From positions 1 to 25,317 of the forward strand of contig JBGMQN010000009.1 in NCBI GenBank assembly GCA_048054495.1: a stretch of 25,317 nt of DNA. The letters are read 5' to 3'. Shown piece by piece: positions 14,845 to 21,972 of the stretch. Position 1 is the stretch's first letter. The number at the start of each line of letters is the position of its first letter. A program made the translations under genes and the position numbers. This stretch comes from JADFRG01 sp048054495 (lineage in GTDB: Bacteria; Chloroflexota; Anaerolineae; Anaerolineales; E44-bin32). The notes beneath the pieces are model-generated. The model was not told where the DNA came from. It ran no database searches and saw nothing but the letters and a program-made list of their open reading frames with translations.

Positions 14845-15723
14845 ATGAAGCGACCCAAAGTGCAAACCCAGTTCATCATCTTCAACCTTTTTGGGGATTA
14901 TGTGAATCCGCGGGGGGACACGGCCTGGACCAGCGGTCTGCTGGAGGTGCTGCAGGTCCTGGGTGTAGGTGAGCGGGCCGCACGATCTACATTATCCCGT
15001 ATGAAACAGAAGGGATGGCTGCGTGCCTCCAAGAACGGTCGTCGCAGTGCCTACCAGATAACACCTAAGGGCAAGCTGCTGCTGGAGGAGGGCGAGCGAC
15101 GTCTCTTTGGGCCCCGACCGACGCGCTGGGATGGCCGCTGGCACTTAGTGATCTACTCGCTCCCGGAGCCGCTGAGAGCTGCCCGGGGTCATCTGCGCAC
15201 GGGCCTCTCATGGCGCGGCTACGGCATGCTCTCACCCGGCACGATGATCGCCGCCTATCCCATGAGAGCGGAGGTTCAATCCCTTCTCCATGAGCTTGAA
15301 GTCGAACCCTATGTGCATTTCTTCACCGGTTCCCGACTCGAGATTGCAGAACACCGAGAGATCGTCGATCGTTGCTGGGATCTTCCGTCCCTCAATCGCA
15401 GATACACCGCATTTATTCGGAGGCATCGTCAGGCTATTGAGGCCTTGCTCTCAAAGAAAGCTCAGGATGGTCAGCTGCCGCCAGACGAATGTTTTGAGCT
15501 TCGGTTTTGGGCGACCTATGAATACTCGGCCTTCCCCCGCGAGGATCCTCGGCTGCCTGAAGAGCTGCTGCCCGATGCCTGGCGTGGTATCGAGGCCGCC
15601 GAGTTTATGGATGAGCTGCGAGCTACTCTCAAGGATCCGGCCGAGGAGTATATCGATTCGACGCTTGGCATCCACACCCGACAAAATCGTGATCAGCCGG
15701 AAAGGGCCCCCGCTGGTGCTTAA
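14845..15723 (+). CDS. paaX: PaaX-family transcriptional regulator 2
   Basis: A 292-residue PaaX-family regulator, clearly paralogous to the one at 5814-6686: VQTQFIIFNLFGDYVNPRGDTAWTSGLL, ERAARSTLSRMKQKGWL (winged helix), WHLVIYSLPEPLRAARGHL and FWATYEYSAFPREDPRLPEELLP correspond one to one. I choose the ATG at 14845 (MKRPKVQ); a GTG at 14833 would lie inside the operator. No Shine-Dalgarno is visible, and the leader from P3 is only about 41 nt. It is the first gene of the reductase operon, 51 bases before bzdN. It probably represses its own promoter until an aryl-CoA binds. Whether the two paralogs share operators or sense different ligands is unknown. Confidence 0.9.
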   Translation: MKRPKVQTQFIIFNLFGDYVNPRGDTAWTSGLLEVLQVLGVGERAARSTLSRMKQKGWLRASKNGRRSAYQITPKGKLLLEEGERRLFGPRPTRWDGRWHLVIYSLPEPLRAARGHLRTGLSWRGYGMLSPGTMIAAYPMRAEVQSLLHELEVEPYVHFFTGSRLEIAEHREIVDRCWDLPSLNRRYTAFIRRHRQAIEALLSKKAQDGQLPPDECFELRFWATYEYSAFPREDPRLPEELLPDAWRGIEAAEFMDELRATLKDPAEEYIDSTLGIHTRQNRDQPERAPAGA

Positions 15724-15774
15724 GGGACTGCGTGAGGTCAGCCGGGTAAGCGGCAGGCAAAACGGAATCGAACG

Positions 15775-16944
15775 ATGACAGCAACCGAGACCATCGATCA
15801 ATCGGACATCAAGACCCTGGACGGGATCCTCGCCACGTCTTTGGAGTTGCTCGAGGACAACAGTTTCCCCTCCGTTCGCAAGTGGCGCGAGAGCGGCGGA
15901 AAGGTGATCGGACACTTCCAGGTCTATTTCCCTGAAGAGATCGCCCATGCGGCTGGGGCGCTGCCTTTCAAGGTCCGTGGCGCTCCCATCGACGCAATGC
16001 AAGCCGAATCTCGCTTCGGGTCCTACCTTTGCTCCATCTTGAAGACCTCCCTTGAACTGGCCCTGAGCGACACGGTCGAGCTGGATATGTTCGTCACCCA
16101 CCCCATTTGCGATGCGGCTCGCAACCTCGCTGCGGTATGGGGCAGAAACTTCCCCTATCCCTGCCAGATCCTGTATCTGCCCCAGAATGCCAACTCGGCC
16201 TACTCCGCGCAGTATTTGCGGGATGAATACGATCGCATCAAGGTGGATATCGAGAACATCACGGGCGCTTCCGTCCACGAGGATGACCTTCGAGAGTCCA
16301 TCCAGCTGTTCAACGTGAACCGCCGCTTGATTCGGGAGCTGTATGAGATCAAGCGCACGCAACCCTGGTTGCTCCCCATCGAAGAGGCGTATGTTCTGAT
16401 GGCCATCGGTGGGATCATCCCGCGCGAGCGGCACAATGAGCTGCTCGAGCTCGCTCTGCCTCAAATTCGAGAGCGCCAGACGAAGCAGCACGACAAGATC
16501 CGCGTCGTGTTCGAAGGCGGTTTCTGCGAGCAACCTCCGCTTGATTTTCTGCGGGTCATTTCTCGGTCTTGCTTCGTGGTCGACGACGATCTTCTGATCG
16601 GCCTGCGCTGGATCACGGATGACGTCCCTACGGAGGGCGATCCGCTCATGAACCTTGCGGTGGCGTACCTGGAATCCTCCACCTACAGCCCGGTTCAACA
16701 CGATTTGCGCAAGCCAAAAGAGAAAATGCTCATGCAGCGCATCCAAGCGGCAGGCGCGGAGGCCGCCATTGTTACCGCGGCCAAGATGTGCGAACCAGGA
16801 CTCGACGAGCAGGTGGCCTACGCCAAGGTCTTGGATGAGAGTGGGGTGCCCTATTTCCTGAATGAGTTCGAAGAGAAGATGACCAGTTTTGACCAGATAC
16901 AGGTTCAGCTCGAAACGTTCACCGAGAATATTCTCTTCTTCTAG
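15775..16944 (+). CDS. bzdN: Class I benzoyl-CoA reductase subunit, BzdN/BcrC type
   Basis: A 389-residue member of the 2-hydroxyacyl-CoA dehydratase D-component family (HgdB/BcrC). Conserved Cys sites are C86 in GSYLCSILKTSL, C112 in PICDAARNLAAVWGR, C130 in YPC, C251 in EGGFCEQPPLDFL and C339 in AAKMCEPG; GGFCEQPP is a feature I associate with BcrC/BadD/BzdN. With BzdO it forms the active-site module where benzoyl-CoA is reduced to cyclohexa-1,5-diene-1-carbonyl-CoA by ATP-driven single-electron transfer from ferredoxin. It is first of four adjacent subunit genes in the order known from bzdNOPQ, bcrCBAD and badDEFG. A related dehydratase is possible from this subunit alone, but the four-gene set argues for the reductase. 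Confidence 0.9.
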   Translation: MTATETIDQSDIKTLDGILATSLELLEDNSFPSVRKWRESGGKVIGHFQVYFPEEIAHAAGALPFKVRGAPIDAMQAESRFGSYLCSILKTSLELALSDTVELDMFVTHPICDAARNLAAVWGRNFPYPCQILYLPQNANSAYSAQYLRDEYDRIKVDIENITGASVHEDDLRESIQLFNVNRRLIRELYEIKRTQPWLLPIEEAYVLMAIGGIIPRERHNELLELALPQIRERQTKQHDKIRVVFEGGFCEQPPLDFLRVISRSCFVVDDDLLIGLRWITDDVPTEGDPLMNLAVAYLESSTYSPVQHDLRKPKEKMLMQRIQAAGAEAAIVTAAKMCEPGLDEQVAYAKVLDESGVPYFLNEFEEKMTSFDQIQVQLETFTENILFF

Positions 16945-16975
16945 GGCATGGAACACTTCAAACGAGGGAGATCCG

Positions 16976-18271
16976 ATGGTCGTCAGTGAAATGCAGTCAT
17001 CCGAGATCGTGGGCCGAGGGGCCAAAGATGGCGCCCGCATGTTCCGCGAGTGGTTTCAGAATCTTTCAACGGTTAGTGAGTCGGGCCGGCAGGCAGCCTA
17101 TGTTTTCGTGATGGGCAGCATGGCGGAGATCCTGCGGGTATTTGACCTGCCGATGGTGTTTCCTGAGATCAACTCTCTTCAGACCGCGGTCCGCCGTGTG
17201 GCGCTCGATTACCTGAACGAAGCGGAAGATCACGGGTATTCGCCGGACATCTGCGGCTACGTCAAGGCGGACTATGCGCTTCAGCTGCGAGGCGGCGAGC
17301 ACCCGATGGGGAAGATCCCCCCTCCAAGTCTGGCGGTGTATACCAACGCCTGCAATACCTACATCAAATGGGCCGAGATCTGGGAGCGCATGTATGACAT
17401 CCCGATCTTCACATTGGATATTCCGGGCACCCGCGAGGCAGGTAAACAATCCTGGCCCGGCGAAGCTGCATTTGAGAGAGATCGACGCTACGTCAGCGCC
17501 CAGATCGAAGAACTAATCACATTGTGCGAAGAGCTCACCGGAAAGCGCTTTGACATCGACCGACTGCGAGAAGTCATGGGCCACGCCAATGAGCTGAGCC
17601 GCGGATGGCGGCGCGTTCTCGAGCTGAATCAGTCCGCTCCTGCAGTCTTCAACGCCCTGACGGATGGAACGATCTATCTGGGCGTGGCCAACGCCTTTCG
17701 TGGGACCGCGGCTGGCGGACGCTATTTCACTGAGCTAGTCGAGGAAATGGAATACAAGTCGGAGAATGGCATCGGTACACTGCAAGAGGAACAGCACCGG
17801 CTGATCTTTGTGGGCGTGCCGTGCTATCCGATCTTCCGTCGTTTCAATGAATTCTTTACCGACTGGGGCGGCATCTTTGTCAACTCCACTTACTTATGGT
17901 TTGCCAGCGGGGGCATCAACCGGGGGTTCGAATACGACCTCGACCGGCCAATGGAGAGCCTGGCCGAGGGTGTGTTGATCAGCGTACGTGATGCCATGGA
18001 CAGCATGATCTTCCAGGACCGCGTCCTGATCGACATGGTGGACACTTTCAACGTTGACGGAGTGGTCTACCACCCCATCAAGAGCTGCCGGACGACCTCC
18101 GCGGGTCAGGCTGATACCCGACGCGCGCTCATGGAAGCGACCGATATTCCCTCACTCTTCATCGAATCAGACATGATGGACAAGCGCGTGGTGTCCGAAG
18201 CACAGCTAAAGAACCGAATTGACGCGTTTTTTGAGGGCCTCAACGCCCGAAAGCTCCGAAGACAGGAGTAA
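16976..18271 (+). CDS. bzdO: Class I benzoyl-CoA reductase subunit, BzdO/BcrB type
   Basis: A 431-residue HgdA/BcrB-like subunit. I use the ATG at 16976, with GAGGGAG 5 bases upstream, because an earlier in-frame ATG lies within the end of bzdN. Likely cluster ligands are C93 in DICGYVKAD, C126 in NACNTYIKW and C371 in HPIKSCRTTSAGQAD; the last motif is typical of BcrB/BzdO. The segment LPMVFPEINSLQTA is also characteristic of this family. Length fits BzdO/BcrB (about 430-450 residues). It pairs with BzdN to hold the [4Fe-4S] clusters and substrate site. It is followed 3 bases after its stop by the first ATPase gene. Confidence 0.92.
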   Translation: MVVSEMQSSEIVGRGAKDGARMFREWFQNLSTVSESGRQAAYVFVMGSMAEILRVFDLPMVFPEINSLQTAVRRVALDYLNEAEDHGYSPDICGYVKADYALQLRGGEHPMGKIPPPSLAVYTNACNTYIKWAEIWERMYDIPIFTLDIPGTREAGKQSWPGEAAFERDRRYVSAQIEELITLCEELTGKRFDIDRLREVMGHANELSRGWRRVLELNQSAPAVFNALTDGTIYLGVANAFRGTAAGGRYFTELVEEMEYKSENGIGTLQEEQHRLIFVGVPCYPIFRRFNEFFTDWGGIFVNSTYLWFASGGINRGFEYDLDRPMESLAEGVLISVRDAMDSMIFQDRVLIDMVDTFNVDGVVYHPIKSCRTTSAGQADTRRALMEATDIPSLFIESDMMDKRVVSEAQLKNRIDAFFEGLNARKLRRQE

Positions 18272-18274
18272 GAC

Positions 18275-19093
18275 ATGGCCTACGCTGCAGGGGTCGACGT
18301 CGGTTCGACACAGACTAAGGCGATCATTATCGATGAGAACAAAGAAATCGTGGCGCGCGCCTTGATCGATACTGGATCCAACGTCATAGCGGCCGCCGAA
18401 AAGGTCTATATCAATGCCCTGGAGAGCAGCGGCCTGCGCGAAGAGGAGGTCGAATACATCGTGGGGACTGGGTACGGGCGCTACCGGGTGACCTTTGGAA
18501 ACACTCAGGTGACCGAAATCAGCTGTCATGGTCGTGGCGCGGTCCACATGTTCCCAGATACGAAGACGGTGCTGGATATGGGCGGACAGGATACCAAAGC
18601 GATCCGCGTCGGCCCCCAGGGTGAGATCCTGGATTTCTGCATGAATGACAAGTGCGCTGCGGGCACTGGGCGCTTCCTGGGCGCCGCATCTTCAGCTCTG
18701 GACATCCCGATTGGTGAACTTGGGCCGACCGCCCTTCAAGCCGAGAATCCGGTCCGCATCAGCACCACCTGCACGGTGTTCGCCGAATCAGAGGTCTTGT
18801 CCTGGCTCGGCAAAGGCAAAGCCATCGACGACATTCTGCTCGGTGTTCACCAATCCATCGGATCGCGTTCCATCGGTCTGCTGCGCCGGGTCGGGATTGA
18901 GGAGCAGCTTTCCTTCACTGGCGGCGTGGCTCGCAACGTGGGCATGGTTCACGTCTTAAATGAGACGCTGGGGCTTGAGGTCAATGTCAGCGAGGATTCG
19001 CACTACATGGGCGCGATTGGGGCGGCGTTGTTTGCCCTGGACTACATCATGGGCAGCCGGGTTCCGCTCAAGGCCAAGGAGGAAGTCGCGTGA
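18275..19093 (+). CDS. bzdP: Benzoyl-CoA reductase ATPase subunit (BzdP position)
   Basis: A 272-residue ASKHA-fold ATPase of the BadF/BadG/BcrA/BcrD family. Phosphate-1 motif is GVDVGSTQTK (6-15), phosphate-2 is DMGGQDTKAI (101-110), and the adenosine motif is FTGGVARNVGM. The Cys ligands that bridge one [4Fe-4S] cluster between two subunits fall at C127 (NDKCAAGTG) and C166 (TTCTVFAESEV), numbers that coincide with those I recall for the hydroxyglutaryl-CoA dehydratase activator. It forms the electron-activating module with the next gene and couples ATP hydrolysis to lowering the redox potential of electrons from ferredoxin. AGGAG lies 6 bases before the ATG. Its small size fits the Bzd rather than the Bcr subtype. 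Confidence 0.9.
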   Translation: MAYAAGVDVGSTQTKAIIIDENKEIVARALIDTGSNVIAAAEKVYINALESSGLREEEVEYIVGTGYGRYRVTFGNTQVTEISCHGRGAVHMFPDTKTVLDMGGQDTKAIRVGPQGEILDFCMNDKCAAGTGRFLGAASSALDIPIGELGPTALQAENPVRISTTCTVFAESEVLSWLGKGKAIDDILLGVHQSIGSRSIGLLRRVGIEEQLSFTGGVARNVGMVHVLNETLGLEVNVSEDSHYMGAIGAALFALDYIMGSRVPLKAKEEVA

Positions 19094-19868
19094 CCTACGC
19101 CGCGGGACTGGATGTGGGATCCACCTATACAAAAGCCATCATCCTCGACGATAGCGATCAGATCGTTGGGAAGTCCATGGTCAATACCGGTTTCAAGCTG
19201 GACCAGGCCGCGCAGCTTGCGTTCGAGCAGGCGCTGGACGGCGCGCGTCTCAGCAAAGACCAGATTTCTTATGTCGTGAGCACTGGGTATGGACGTTATC
19301 AGGTCTCCTTCCGTGATGTGAACGTGACAGACCTGACGGCCGCCGCGCGTGGCAGCAAGTTTTTCTTTCCGGGAACACGGACCGTGCTCGACATTGGCGG
19401 GCAGACCATGAAAGCCATGCGCCTTGACGATCAGGCGCGGGTCACCTCCTTCCGCCTCAATGACAAATGTGCCGCCGGAACGGGCGCCTTCCTTGAGAAA
19501 ACGGCGCGCTATATGGGCTTTAGCACAGAAGAGATTGGCGCTCTGATACTCACGTCCAAGGAAACCGTACCGATCTCAGGGGTATGTGCGGTTTTCGCCG
19601 AATCGGAGGTTATCAACCACCTCTCCCAGGGCAGCGCCCCGGCGGACATTATGCATGGAGCGATGGTCTCCCTGGTGGACCGCTCAGCGCAGCTCATTAA
19701 ACGGGTGAGAATGGAACCGGAGGTCACCGTGGCCGGCGGGATCCTGCGTTTCCCGGTAATGGCCGAGGTTGTCCGTGACAAGCTGGACGTGCCGGTCAAC
19801 ATGCCGGCGGATGATCTGGTTCAATTCCTGGGCGCAGTCGGGGCGGCGGTCCTGGGTCACCTGCGGGT
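19090..19868 (+). CDS. bzdQ: Benzoyl-CoA reductase second ATPase subunit (BzdQ position), 3' end in gap
   Basis: A paralog of the preceding gene; 260 residues to the gap, likely nearly complete. The GTG start at 19090 overlaps the upstream TGA (GTGA) and has AAGGAGGAAG before it. Phosphate-1 is GLDVGSTYTK; C127 (NDKCAAGTG) and C166 (SGVCAVFAESEV) are conserved and would share the bridging [4Fe-4S] cluster with BzdP. Two motifs differ: phosphate-2 is DIGGQTMKAM (Thr for the usual Asp after GGQ), and the adenosine motif is AGGILRFPVM rather than TGGVAxNxGM. Either this is normal for one of the two reductase ATPases or the subunit binds nucleotide differently. Assignment as P or Q is by gene order. 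Confidence 0.87.
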
Positions 19869-19968
19869 NNNNNNNNNNNNNNNNNNNNNNNNNNNNNNNN
19901 NNNNNNNNNNNNNNNNNNNNNNNNNNNNNNNNNNNNNNNNNNNNNNNNNNNNNNNNNNNNNNNNNNNN
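19869..19968. other. Assembly gap (100 N)
   Basis: A 100-N placeholder. It hides the end of bzdQ and the start of the following small gene. Confidence 0.98.
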
Positions 19969-20127
19969 GGGCAGCGGCTGAATGAGGTCGAAGAGCTCTA
20001 CTCGGAGTTGGGATTCGAAGTTCGGGCGGAATCCATCCCTCCGGAGGCCTTCCCAGAAGGTTGTGAGGAGTGCCAACTGGTGCTGTTGCTCAATTTCAGG
20101 GCGATCTATACACGCCGGCCTTTGTAG
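19969..20127 (+). CDS. C-terminal part of a small CxxC protein
   Basis: After the gap an open frame reads GQRLNEVEELYSELGFEV and ends with IPPEAFPEGCEECQL, a hydrophobic stretch and IYTRRPL before TAG; 52 residues are visible. The frame matches that of bzdQ through the gap only because the gap is nominally 100 bases; the content does not resemble an ATPase end, so I treat it as a separate gene. One CxxC pair (CEEC) could bind a metal or be a thiol pair. I do not recognise a characterised family. Its place right behind the reductase suggests an accessory role, for example in cluster assembly or electron delivery, but this is a guess. Confidence 0.55.
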   Translation, partial: GQRLNEVEELYSELGFEVRAESIPPEAFPEGCEECQLVLLLNFRAIYTRRPL

Positions 20128-20261
20128 GCTGGGATCTAATTTATTCATTACTCGGGTAATATGCTCTAATCGAGAATGCGGTGAGAAGGGAGGACGTCTA
20201 GGAGGAGAGGTTCCACATCTCAAAGACCGGATGCATTCACTAAGACTCCCAGGAGGAGAGC
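20128..20261 (+). promoter_or_regulatory. Leader region of trpB2 with repeated SD-like motif
   Basis: This 134-bp space has a small dyad ATTAC-TCGG-GTAAT near 20147-20160 followed by a TATGCT-like -10, but no good -35. AGGAGGAGAG occurs twice, at 20200-20209 (no start codon after it) and at 20251-20260 directly before the trpB2 ATG. The P1/P2/P3 operator is not present. A promoter is possible but weakly supported. Confidence 0.3.
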
Positions 20262-21635
20262 ATGAGCGATAAATATCAATACGTGTTGGACGAGACGGAT
20301 CTGCCCGAGGCCTGGTACAACATCAACCCCGATTTGCCCGCCGATCCGGGACCCGTGCTGCACCCGGGCACCAAGGAGCCCGTCACCCCCGATTTTCTGG
20401 GCGCGCTCTTCCCGATGCAATTCGTCATGGAGGCGGTCAGCAGCGAGCGTTGGATTGAAATCCCCGGACCGGTGCGGGAGATCTACAAGCTCTGGCGGCC
20501 GTCTCCCCTTGTCCGCGCCCGTCGGCTGGAGCAGGCGCTCGACACGCCCGCTCACATCTACTTCAAGTATGAGGGTGTGTCTCCCGTGGGCTCCCACAAG
20601 CCGAACACATCCGTACCGCAGGCATTCTATGCGAAGGAGGAGGGCCTTACCGGATTCGCGACCGAGACCGGGGCCGGCCAGTGGGGATCCGCGCTAGCAA
20701 TGGCGTGCAGCTTCTTCGGTCTGGAGTGTCACGTCTACATGGTGCGCGTCTCCTACGACCAGAAGCCCTATCGACGCATCATCATGGAAACCTATGGCGC
20801 GGATGTTACGCCAAGCCCGTCGGACAAGACCGAATACGGGCAGAAGCTGCTGCAGGAGGACCCGGAGCACCCGGGCTCACTGGGAATCGCCATTTCTGAG
20901 GCGGTTATGGCGGCCCTCGCCTCGGAAGGCAAGCTCAAGTATTCACTTGGATCCGTGCTGGGACCGGTCTTGATGCATCAAACCGTCGTCGGCCTGGAGG
21001 CCTTGAAGCAGTTCGAGATGGCCGATGAGTACCCCGATGTCCTCATCGGATGCGTCGGTGGAGGAAGCAATTTCTCGGGCTTCGTGTTCCCCTTCCTGCA
21101 CGAGAACTGGACCAACGGGCATACGACACGCTTCGTCGGGGTCGAACCGACCGCATGCCCCACGCTGACGCGTGGCGAATATGCCTTCGACTACGGCGAC
21201 TCCGCCGAAATGGCTCCCATCGTGAAGATGCACACGCTGGGCCACTCGTTCGTCCCGCCCGGCATCCACGCCGGTGGTCTTCGCTATCACGGCATGTCTC
21301 CGCATGTCTCCGCGCTCTATGACCATGGGGATATCGAAGCCGTGGCAGTGGGACAGGTTGAGACTTTCGACGCGGCAGTTCAGTTTGCGCGAGCCGAAGG
21401 CATCTTGCCGGCTCCCGAATCTGCCCATGCGATAAGGGTGGTCATCGATGAGGCGCTTCAAGCCAAAGAGGCTGGAGAGAAGAAGGTCATTGCCTTCAAC
21501 CTGTCTGGGCATGGCCACTTCGATTTGGGCGCTTACGACAGCTATCTCAAGGGCGAACTGGTGAACTACGAGTACCCAGAGGCGAAGGTCAAGGAAGCTA
21601 TGACCCACCTTCCGGAGGTACCCGCACCCGCCTAG
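20262..21635 (+). CDS. trpB: Tryptophan synthase beta chain, TrpB2 type
   Basis: A 457-residue PLP enzyme of the longer TrpB2 class (the common TrpB1 is about 400 residues). The PLP lysine is K113 in GSHKPNTSVPQAFYA; ETGAGQWGSALA and GCVGGGSNFSG (phosphate-binding) follow, and HAGGLRYHG is present. TrpB enzymes condense indole and serine to tryptophan; TrpB2 often occurs outside trp operons, perhaps to salvage indole. No trpA is seen nearby, so a stand-alone role fits. Placement between the reductase and the second indolepyruvate-type oxidoreductase hints at indole or aromatic amino acid metabolism, which is inference. A strong Shine-Dalgarno (AGGAGGAGAG) precedes the ATG, and a hairpin terminator follows the stop. 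Confidence 0.92.
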   Translation: MSDKYQYVLDETDLPEAWYNINPDLPADPGPVLHPGTKEPVTPDFLGALFPMQFVMEAVSSERWIEIPGPVREIYKLWRPSPLVRARRLEQALDTPAHIYFKYEGVSPVGSHKPNTSVPQAFYAKEEGLTGFATETGAGQWGSALAMACSFFGLECHVYMVRVSYDQKPYRRIIMETYGADVTPSPSDKTEYGQKLLQEDPEHPGSLGIAISEAVMAALASEGKLKYSLGSVLGPVLMHQTVVGLEALKQFEMADEYPDVLIGCVGGGSNFSGFVFPFLHENWTNGHTTRFVGVEPTACPTLTRGEYAFDYGDSAEMAPIVKMHTLGHSFVPPGIHAGGLRYHGMSPHVSALYDHGDIEAVAVGQVETFDAAVQFARAEGILPAPESAHAIRVVIDEALQAKEAGEKKVIAFNLSGHGHFDLGAYDSYLKGELVNYEYPEAKVKEAMTHLPEVPAPA

Positions 21636-21651
21636 GAAGTCCGGAATAGCC

Positions 21652-21685
21652 GGAGGATCCTGCCGTTGGGACGGCAGGATCCTCC
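21652..21685 (+). terminator. Hairpin terminator after trpB2
   Basis: A perfect 14-bp stem, GGAGGATCCTGCCG paired with CGGCAGGATCCTCC, around the 6-base loop TTGGGA. It begins 16 bases after the trpB2 stop. No T-run follows (AACTTGATTC), so it may act as a strong stem without a classic U-tract or as a 3'-end stabiliser. Confidence 0.75.
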
Positions 21686-21827
21686 AACTTGATTCAGCAT
21701 CAGTGGTTGATGTCGTGAATTCCTCACTTGAGCTTGCCGTTTCAGCAATCCCCTGGACGCGTCCTGTTGATCGCCCCCACTCCAGAGTCACATCTGACGT
21801 GAGGCGACCAACGTTCTTGACGCAAGA
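21686..21827. other. Intergenic region before iorA2, ends at gap
   Basis: About 140 bp with no convincing gene; the long open frame through it has no family match and no Shine-Dalgarno. TTGACG (21817-21822) at the very edge of the gap could be a -35 box, so the iorA2 promoter may be lost in the gap. Confidence 0.4.
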
Positions 21828-21927
21828 NNNNNNNNNNNNNNNNNNNNNNNNNNNNNNNNNNNNNNNNNNNNNNNNNNNNNNNNNNNNNNNNNNNNNNNNN
21901 NNNNNNNNNNNNNNNNNNNNNNNNNNN
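21828..21927. other. Assembly gap (100 N) bordering a tandem repeat
   Basis: A 100-N placeholder. The right edge begins within a 15-bp tandem repeat, which may be why assembly stopped here; more repeat units could be hidden. Confidence 0.95.
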
Positions 21928-21972
21928 TCGAAGACTAACGTGTCGAAGACTAACCTGCCGGAGACCCACGTG
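21928..21972 (+). repeat. 15-bp tandem repeat at the iorA2 start
   Basis: Three consecutive 15-base units: TCGAAGACTAACGTG, TCGAAGACTAACCTG and the more diverged CCGGAGACCCACGTG. Units one and two differ at one base. Each ends in a potential start codon (GTG, CTG, GTG), and the last GTG (21970) is my preferred iorA2 start. If translated they would read SKTNV, SKTNL and PETHV. Confidence 0.7.

Noticed and set aside
15451..17040. A 529-codon open frame on the minus strand opposite bzdN
   Set aside because: It is the antisense shadow of bzdN and paaX2; the plus-strand proteins have clear family motifs and the antisense product has none.
20128..20261. T-box or tryptophan riboswitch leader for trpB2
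   Set aside because: No T-box consensus, no specifier-loop architecture, no run of Trp codons and no terminator/antiterminator pair before the gene.
21686..21827. A fourth copy of the P2/P3 promoter-operator before iorA2
   Set aside because: GTCAC and TTGACG are present but their spacing differs from P2/P3 and the -10 and dyad positions would be inside the gap, so it cannot be supported.
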